The notes beneath the pieces were generated by a model. That model ran no database searches and was not told the DNA's origin. It saw only the letters and a list, made by a program, of their open reading frames with translations. Position numbers and translations under genes: made by a program. A stretch of DNA of 64,000 nt, taken from the NCBI GenBank assembly GCA_031841125.1, contig CM063110.1, positions 17,045,626 to 17,109,625 of the forward strand, given 5' to 3'. This document shows, piece by piece, positions 39,101 through 48,100 of this stretch; the first letter of the stretch is position 1, and each line of letters opens with the position of its first letter. The stretch comes from Acanthococcus lagerstroemiae (Eukaryota; Arthropoda; Insecta; Hemiptera; Eriococcidae).

Positions 39101-42100
39101 ACGTAACAAACTGATGCCCACTGATGGGTCCTTTTTCCGAAACTTATCCAGTCCAAAAATACAAATTTCTGGAAGGGTTTGTCCGACAACAGGATCAGCC
39201 ACCAATAGCAAGTTGTCGCACTGTTCCACTGAGATACCCCATCCAACTATCAGTCAAATAGAGATTTCTCACTGGTTCAGAAGGTACTTAACGCTGTAGG
39301 CTATCTCTCATCAGAGATGTGCAAAAACTTCCTCATATTTCCCCATAGTGATACTACAACTTGATTATGCTTCTTACATTAGATCCAACCGGTTCAAAAA
39401 TATTTTACGGTATCTTGAAGTTTGAATTTTGGCATTTTACATCAATACTGACCACTTTCCACTCGAATATTTCCAAAACTGATTGGTATCGACAACATTT
39501 GACCAACATTTACTGTGGTAACAATCGAATATTGGCAATAATCGAATAAAAATCTACCTATATCGAGAGACACTGAGTGACCAAAACTGTACTCAATGTC
39601 GAGCTCAAATTTTAGCATTCGATATCACTCAATACTGACTAATTTTCACAGGATCACTGCCAACTCAGTTAATTTCGAATGACATTAAACAGTGGCGTAG
39701 CCAGGGGAGGCGAGGGAGTCGAGGGAGTCTAGATCCCCCTTTGCGACTTTATCAAATACTGATTTTTCTAATTTCAGCACCCTCTCTAACACCACCTCCT
39801 CCTTTTGTCAAGACCAGCCCTACCTTAAACACTGGGCAGGCTACGCCACTAATATTAAGACTAAAATCAACTGATGATAATTGAATATCGACAATAACTG
39901 AATGAAAATCGACTGATATCAAGTCACATTGAATAATAAAATCAGAACACTACCATAGAGGTCGAACTCTTAGTATTCATCCTAATCAGTGGCACTCAAT
40001 GTCGATCAATATTCATTCAATTATTGCCGATAATTGACTGATGTCAGACAATATTTGACGGAAATAAACTGATAATATAGAGCTCAAATTTTAGCCATCA
40101 ATATACCTCGATATCGCTCGATTTTCCCTCGATTATTGCTATTATCAAAAGAAAGTCGGATGATATTGAGCAAAATAAAATTCCAAAATCTAAACCCCAT
40201 GTAGTGCTTAAATTTCGGCATTCAGTATGGTTCAATGATTTTTCACTGAAGACTAGTATGATATTTGACCAAGATCAGCTAATAATAATGAATATTGGCA
40301 ATAATTAAATGAAATGATAATCAAAACACAATCTAGTCATATTGCATAGTAAAATCGGAGTCTTATTCAGAGCTCGAATTCTGGTGTTCAATATTACTCA
40401 ATGTCATGGGCGTCGCTAAGGGGGGAAGGGGAGCTGACAGGTAATACTAACCCCCGAATTTTTTGGAGGGTAGAAATTATCAAAATTACCCCATCCCAAA
40501 TTCAAATACCAATTAGGTATATTTATACTAGTAGTTACAAAAAATTTGTAAACGAATTATTACTACTACGTGATACAGCCATTAGTAGTACCGTACCATA
40601 CAATTGACACGCAATAATACAACATACACCAATAGAACCCTCTCCCCCCAAAAAATCCACCTACTCCGATGAATGTAGGTCAACACTACTAAGAAAATTA
40701 CCACCCCCCCACCTCCCCAAACAAAAAAAATCAGCGACGCTTCGCTCAATGTCGACCAATTTTCATCTAATTATTAGAGATAATCAACTAGTGTCGGATT
40801 ATATTCGACTAAAATCAACTGACAATATTCAAATAAAAATCGACTTTTATTCAGATATCAAATGTTAGCATTCGGTATCGCTCAATATTGAACGATTTTC
40901 ACACGATCATTGTCAACTGGGCTGATGCCTGATGATATTAAGATTAGAATCGACTGCTAACTGAATACCCGCAATAATCGAATGAAAATCGACCGATATC
41001 GAGTCATACTGAATAATAAAATCTGAGTGTCACGCAGGGCTCAATTTTTGTTATTGATCTATTAAATATCACTCAATGACAACTAAGATTCATGTAATTA
41101 TTGCTGATAAGTGACTGATGTCTGACAACAATTGACTAAAATTGATTAAAATCAACTGTCAACAATTAGATACCAGCAATAATTGAATAAAAATCGACCG
41201 ACATCGAGTGATATCGATTGGTGAAATCTGGATCATGTAGGGCTTGAATTTTGGCACTCAATATCACTCAATATCGATCAATTTTCACTTGATTATTGCC
41301 GATAATCATTAAGTAATGGACGATATTTGACTAAAATCAACTGATAATAGTTGCACATTGAGATTTAAATCTGCACTAGAAGGCACTGCAAAATTACCTG
41401 CGGGGGTGATAGCGGGTGAAAATAATTGAGTGATCATGTGTACTTTCAAATAGAAACACTACTATCTTCAGTGGGGTAAAAAACCGAGTATAAATTATTC
41501 TACCAGTAGAACCGATTATAATTTAATTTTTGGTGATGATGCAATTGAATTTAGGGCAAATTTTCATTCAAAGTGAATTTCTAATCGACTTGATGATAGT
41601 TGAAGTTTGCTACACGCTCATCGTAAATCATACGTGATCACTCACACATATGCAGAGCTACCAACACTTGAAACTCTCAAGTTTAAATCCCAATTGGCTA
41701 CAACTGAAAGAAACCAGGATGTAATTAAGTGATAAAAAATGCCAAAATCTGAACTTCAAGTGCAGCTTTCCAAAATTTACAACTTCTGCGCCTACTGAAA
41801 AATTTAGGGTTTAAACTTGTGAGTTTCCAAATTCCGATAGTGACTCTTCCTTCTCAAATTCACATTCTTCCACACAATATCATTCAGCAGTTCGCGCCTA
41901 CCTATTTCAGTGCTAGTGCGCATCGCAGAAACATCATGAATAGTACAATCCAACTGAAGGGGCGGAAAGTAACTGAAGCTACGAACTTGACTTATTTTTC
42001 ATTATTTTCTTTCATGTCATTTCCTGCCTCTTTTCATGGTATTTTCACCTAGTTTCTTCAAGGTGGAATTCTCGCGGAATGTTCCAGCGCATTCTCCCAG

Positions 42101-45100
42101 TTTATCTCCCAGGTGAATACACTTCAGTCATTTTAGAACTCCTTCAAAACTCACTAACGCTCTTTTAGAAACTCATTTAAGACTCGACGAAATTCTTGTA
42201 GCCCCGTTCAAAATTCTTCCGGATACGTATAGGACTCACCAAAACTCTTTTAGACTTATTCAGAATCTCAGACTCTTTTGCATGCTCTTCCAAACAGGTT
42301 CAAGACGCTTACAGGCTTCAATACAACTTTGCAGACTTCACTGAGACTTACCAATTGACAAGACTCGTTCAGCACTCCTTAAAACGTTCTGAGACTTCTT
42401 TAGGACCAACTAAGGCTTTTGAATACCTGTTTAAAACTTCATGAGTTTTCTTGAAACTCGGTCAGAATCTTGCCGAACTTAACAGGACTTTTCAAGGACT
42501 CTTCGACATCTCTTCGAGGATTTTGTACTTTTTCTACATTTATGCAGTACCCCGCAAAACTTTTCAAGGGCTCCTGCAGACATGTTTAAGATCCTTCCAG
42601 ATTTACAAATAAGAGTAAGACCACATCAAGATTCTTCTGCAAACACTTCTTCCACACTCGCAAAGATTTCATCAGACATCGCGTCTCTTCTTCACAGGTT
42701 TAGGATTCTTCAAGATACGAGCACGACTCTCCTAGACTTCGGTACTCTTGAAAACCTCAAGGCTCACACCACTATTCAGGAATTTCAAGAATGCTATACG
42801 CTAGTTCAGAATAGCACAAGAGGCTTCCACAGACTTACCAAGACTAGTTCCTGACTTGCTCATTTTTTTTTTTTAGTCTTACTAAGGCTAGACTCCCCAC
42901 AGTTCATTGAAAACCTTTCCTAGACACGTTCAACAAGACTTAGTTCGGTTTGGAAATCTACCCTTCAATTCATAGCTCGAAACATACGTACCAACAAATC
43001 GAGCTTTCCGCAAATCCACCTCCACCAGTTCGTCTTTTTGCAAGTAAACCAAATTGCGTCTTTGTAAGAGGATCCAGCAATTCGTCCACGTGCCATTGAT
43101 ACCTTGCTGCGGAAAAAAAGATTGGCAAAATTATTATACGTACACCTCAACGTACAGCAATAATATTTCATAAACGCTCGTTGAAAGTCTTCCGGCTTTC
43201 TTTCTTCGGTGACTAACATACACGCCGCTTACTTCAGTCTGACAATTAACTAAGTTGAGAAACGACGCAATAAAATCGGCCAGCTGGCGAGTGTGACAAC
43301 TCGCAGCTGTCCAGCCATCAACGTTAAGCGATCAAATTTAGTAAATATTTATTACGACTATCGATAAATCGTCGTAAATGACTTCCATGCATGTGCAGCG
43401 TGCCCTATCGGCCATAATTAATATCCGCTGAGACTATGAAAGCGATATCGATAGAACTGTATGAACATTCTAGGTGCACGTTAGTTGACCTCAAAGCACC
43501 CAGCACTAATCGGCTCTCGATACAGAAGACATTTTCAATACCGTCCATTCTACTGGATAATGATCTCCGCCAAAAACACTGCAGAGCTACAGGGTCAGCC
43601 TTTGTGTTTACTCGCCGCAATAACCATACCGCATATAAGAGGCACAAATGAGACCACGCCAAATACACACATTTATTCATCGAGGTGTAAAACGTAGTAT
43701 GTACAATTTATTGTTGCGAGCCACTCATGGTACAAATGTAGCCAGTCCACAAAGATTTGTGCAGAGCTCAATCACTAGGGGTCAAAAGTAATCGAAAATA
43801 GGGTTTTCGCTTACAGCTCTGTTCCTGTCACTCCTATTGGAAAAAGTTCAGTAATGGAAGATCATATAGTCCACTACACAAAGCTTTTATTTTACACAGA
43901 CTATATTTGGTATTTTTGTCTCAATCTTAGCAGTAGCTTTGTAACTAAGTGGTATCAGCCCGCTTCCTATCCTCGCGATAATGGTTCGATTCCCAGAATG
44001 TTATCAATTCTGTATGTAGTTCACACAGAGCGACCACAGTACAAATCGAGATGGATAGATAACGCTCTGTAGCCCTCTTACAGTTTTCAGGAATAAGGCA
44101 TTGTAATCGCAGAATACTTTACCACCACTATCTGGTTGGTAGGTTTTCTTAATCAACATTGTGAGCCATGTGGCTAATACCGAACGAGAGTTTTTTTCGG
44201 AGGGGCATAAATTGTTAAATTCCCAACTGACTCCAGTCAAAATTCCCAAGTATCAAAATTTGTTTGTTTTGGCTTTTGCTTCCATCAGGAGAAAACATAA
44301 CCAAAACCGAAAAAATTAGTTCAAGTTACTGTTAGTATACATATTATGTACATTCCCGATTTCTTGTCCGAGCTGCTGCTTATCACTTTCTATTTAAATT
44401 CCCACTCTCTACCCTATGGCGTACGCTACATTGGTATTAGCCATAAAAAAAAACAACAATTTATTGACTAGCTGGATTTTTCCACTTTTGATCCATCCAC
44501 TAGAATTTTCAGAACTCAAGCTGCCCCACCGTTCCCCCCTTATTTTCGTCCCAGTCCAGATACCCATATTGCACAAAGAAGGATATATCCAACACAACAA
44601 ACGGTGAAGAAAGTACATAATGAGAAACTGCACTAGCTAATCTACCATGACAGCTGTGTGACTAATAATCAGGCAATTGTTCCACCTTGATGTAAGATGG
44701 AAAAAGATGAGGAGGTTGTCCTTTTGGTTATCAACAGTCAGATTTGGCAAAGAAAGTAATGGCAAACTATCCCTGCTGATCTACCACGACAGCTGTATGG
44801 CTGATAATCACGTAATTGTTTTGCCTAGATATACGATGGAGGAACATGAGGAGGTTGACCTGGTTATCAACAGTCAGATTTGGTGAAGAAAGTACTGGCA
44901 AACTACCCCTGCTAATCTACCATAACAGCTGCGCGACTAATGATCAGAAACTTGTCACGCCTTGATATAAAATAGAGAAAGATGCGGTTTTCCTTTTAGT
45001 TATTAACAGTCAAATTCGGCAAAGAAAGTACTGGCAAACTACCCCTGCTAATCTACCACGACAGCTGTGTGGCTGATAATCATGCAATTGTTTCGCCTTG

Positions 45101-48100
45101 ATACAAGATGGAGGAAGACGAAGAGGTTGACCTGGTTATCAACAGTCAAATTCGGTGAAGAAAGTAACGGCAAACTACCCCTGGCTAATCTACCATGACA
45201 GCTGAGTGACTAATGTTCGGAAACTTGTCACGCCTTGCTATAAGATGAAGAAAGATGAGGAGGTTTTCCTTTTAGTTATTAACAGGCAAATTCGGCAAGG
45301 AAGCAGGGGATGGGAACCCGATCAATTTTTGTTCGGTTTCCGGTTCCTACAATAATTCATGATTCACGAAGGCCTCTTCAAAAGTTAGAACAGCAACATT
45401 GTGTTTCCTTTCATTCAGTATTAAGCATAGGCACTGAACGGTTCTCAGAAAAACTCCATTGCAGTTCAACAACTAAATGTATATTGTGGAACCAGAACCC
45501 AATTATTAGGTGCCTGAAAAATTATTCGGGTTCCGGTTCTGGTTTTGGTTCCAGCCCTGAAAGAAAGTACTGGCAAACTACTCCTGCTAATCTACCATGA
45601 CAGCCGTGAGACTGATCATCACGTAATTGGTTCGCCTTGATATAAGATGGAGGACAATAAGGCGATTGTCCTTTTAGTTATCAACAAACCGTCAGACTCG
45701 GAGAAGAAAGTAATGGCAAACTACACCTGCTAATCTACCATGACAGCTGTGTGACTGATAATTCGATAAATGTTACGCCTTGATATAAGAGGGGTGAAGA
45801 TGAGGAGAAAGAGATTGTCCTTTGGGCTATCAACAGTCAGATTTGGCGAAGAAAGTAATGGCAAACTACCCATGCTGATCTACCACGACAGCTGTGTGGG
45901 TGATAATCACGTAATTGTTTCGCCTTGGTATAAGATGGAGGAAAATGAGGTGGTTGACCTGGTTATCAACAGTTAGATTTGATGAAGAAAGTAACGGCAA
46001 ACTACCCCTGACTAATCTACCACGACAGCTGAGTAACTGATGCTCAGAAACTTGCCACGCCTTGATGTAAGATGGAGAACGACGAGGAGGTTTTCCTTTT
46101 AGTTATTAACAGTCAAATTCGGCAAAGAAAGTACTGGCAAACTACCCCTGCTAATCTACCATGACAGCTGTGAGACTGATAATTTGGTAATTGTTACGCC
46201 TTGATATAAGAGAGGTAAAGATGAGGAGAAAGAGGTTGTTCTTTTGGCTATCAACAGTCAGATTCGGTTATTTCTCGTCGTTTTTGATCATGTTTTTTTA
46301 ATCATTTTTGGTCAAGTTTGATTTATATCAGGGTGGCCACTATTTTCGGCGAATTTTTTTTCCTGACTTTTCCAGAGACAAATTTTCTCCATAGAATAAT
46401 AAAAAATACTATTACACTGATAAGAACCCCTCCTTACCTAAGATATCAGATTAACTTTTTCTTAATACAGTAAACTTGTTACTTTTTTCTTCTCCTTTCG
46501 AATGTAGGGAGCGTCACGCGAAACGCATTTTGCATCAGGATTTTCAACTTCATCTAGCAGTTTTGTTCTTTTTTTAAAAATTCCCCGACTTTTACTGAAA
46601 TTTTCAAAATTCCCTGACTTCTCCCTGTTTTCCAGAAAGTGGCCACCCTATGTATTGTATTTGGTCGTCTTAATTATTTTTCGTCATGTAGTTTAGTACA
46701 TGTACGTACGAGTATGTTTGGTCAGTCTTGGTCAAACTGAGCCATTTTCAGTTATGAGCTGTTTGTCAGTTTTACTCTGCCTTCCACTGATGATCCTTTT
46801 CAATTCTGCATAATCATTTCTGATAGTTTTCGTTTAAACTTGAAACAGACACTTAAATTTGATTAAATTTAGTCAATTTCGATAAAACACAATCACTTCA
46901 GGCTATTTACGGATTTTGGTTGAATTTAGACGTCTGTAGTCATATTTTTTACATATTTGTTCCTGGTTAATCTTGATCGGCTACCTACAGTACACAGTTT
47001 CAACATTTTTTGTCAGATTTCGACGTTTTTTAGTATTTTCTGGTCACATTTAGAGCTTAAATTGTTTCTGGTCAGTTTTAGTCGGATTTTCTCGTCTGCA
47101 ATTTTGGGCTGTTGATCAGTTTTATGTTGTCTGTTTTGAGCAATTCACCAATATTGGATTGTTTATTCAGTTGTAAATTGTTTGTCACAAACCGACTTTT
47201 TACACGAGCAGACTAATTGATTTAAAGAATAAAGGGTGACAGAACATATAGTATTCTTGTTTTTGTGACGCTCCCAGAAAATGCAGTGAGCCCGAGTTAT
47301 AGTTCGAGAAGGATTTCCGCATTGGTGATGACATTAGCACGTATTTAGACTGTGAACCACTGCTATCATGTCATCTGAAGTACTAAATCTTGTTCTATAC
47401 AGTTTCAAAACCCGCAGTTCTCAGAAGTTTTGTCACAACTGTGGAAAGCAAACAGAAATAAACTCAACTGTATTTTCTAGTGCTTTCTCGAGATATTATC
47501 CCTGAGTCATACAGAATGCCAGGAAGTAACTCAGAATATCTTCATATCTCCCACAGTAATTGATTTAGAGTGTTTAGACAACGTTACACTCTTATCATTA
47601 AACTGATTATTGAGTAATACTCGGGATGTTATTTTAAAAGTAGAAGAGCAAGACGGTGATCACAGAATTATCGCGTAAGCCTTTTGTCTGCAGTGCTTGA
47701 TCTCTACAGGAAACAACAAGATAATGCAAAACATTAGAAACCTCCTTTCACTCGATAAACATCGTACTGACGAAACCCTAACGAGATGGAAGATGGTCGA
47801 TTTCAGGATCAATCCTCCCAATAGGTATATTTCTAAGAAGTCTAGCTGAAGGGCACAGTGTCCACTTTGTATCCTTGCGATGCGGCTTCGATTCCCACGC
47901 CTGGAAGCAAGAGAACAGGTTTCGTCTCTAACCCCCAACATCCTAGCCAACACAGAAGCAAGTACTTGGTCAAAAATTAGATTCTTTTCGATACTGTATA
48001 CTTTTAACAGGAGTGACACAGGAACCATAATATAAACGCGAACTCCTTTTTAGACAACTTTGACAACCCCTGGCAGATTGACAGTGGCCTTTCAATATGT

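Larger units (their letters stand above)
39310..41380 (+). repeat. Diverged ~190-bp satellite array
   Basis: Units run GACTAAAATCAACTGATAAT, CAATAATCGAATGAAAATCG, GAGCTCAAATTTTAGCATTC, AATATCACTCAATATCG, then ATTATTGCCGATAAT. Block positions such as 40940, 41130 and 41325 give a spacing of about 190-195 bp. Around ten diverged copies are present. Confidence 0.75.
38446..42991 (-). other. ARAP intron (4.5 kb)
   Basis: CpG-rich next to the exon (38.5-39.1 kb), then a ~190-bp satellite carrying two MITEs (39.3-41.4 kb) and a short-unit minisatellite (42.06-42.96 kb). 41.4-42.05 kb shows nothing clear. Confidence 0.7.
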
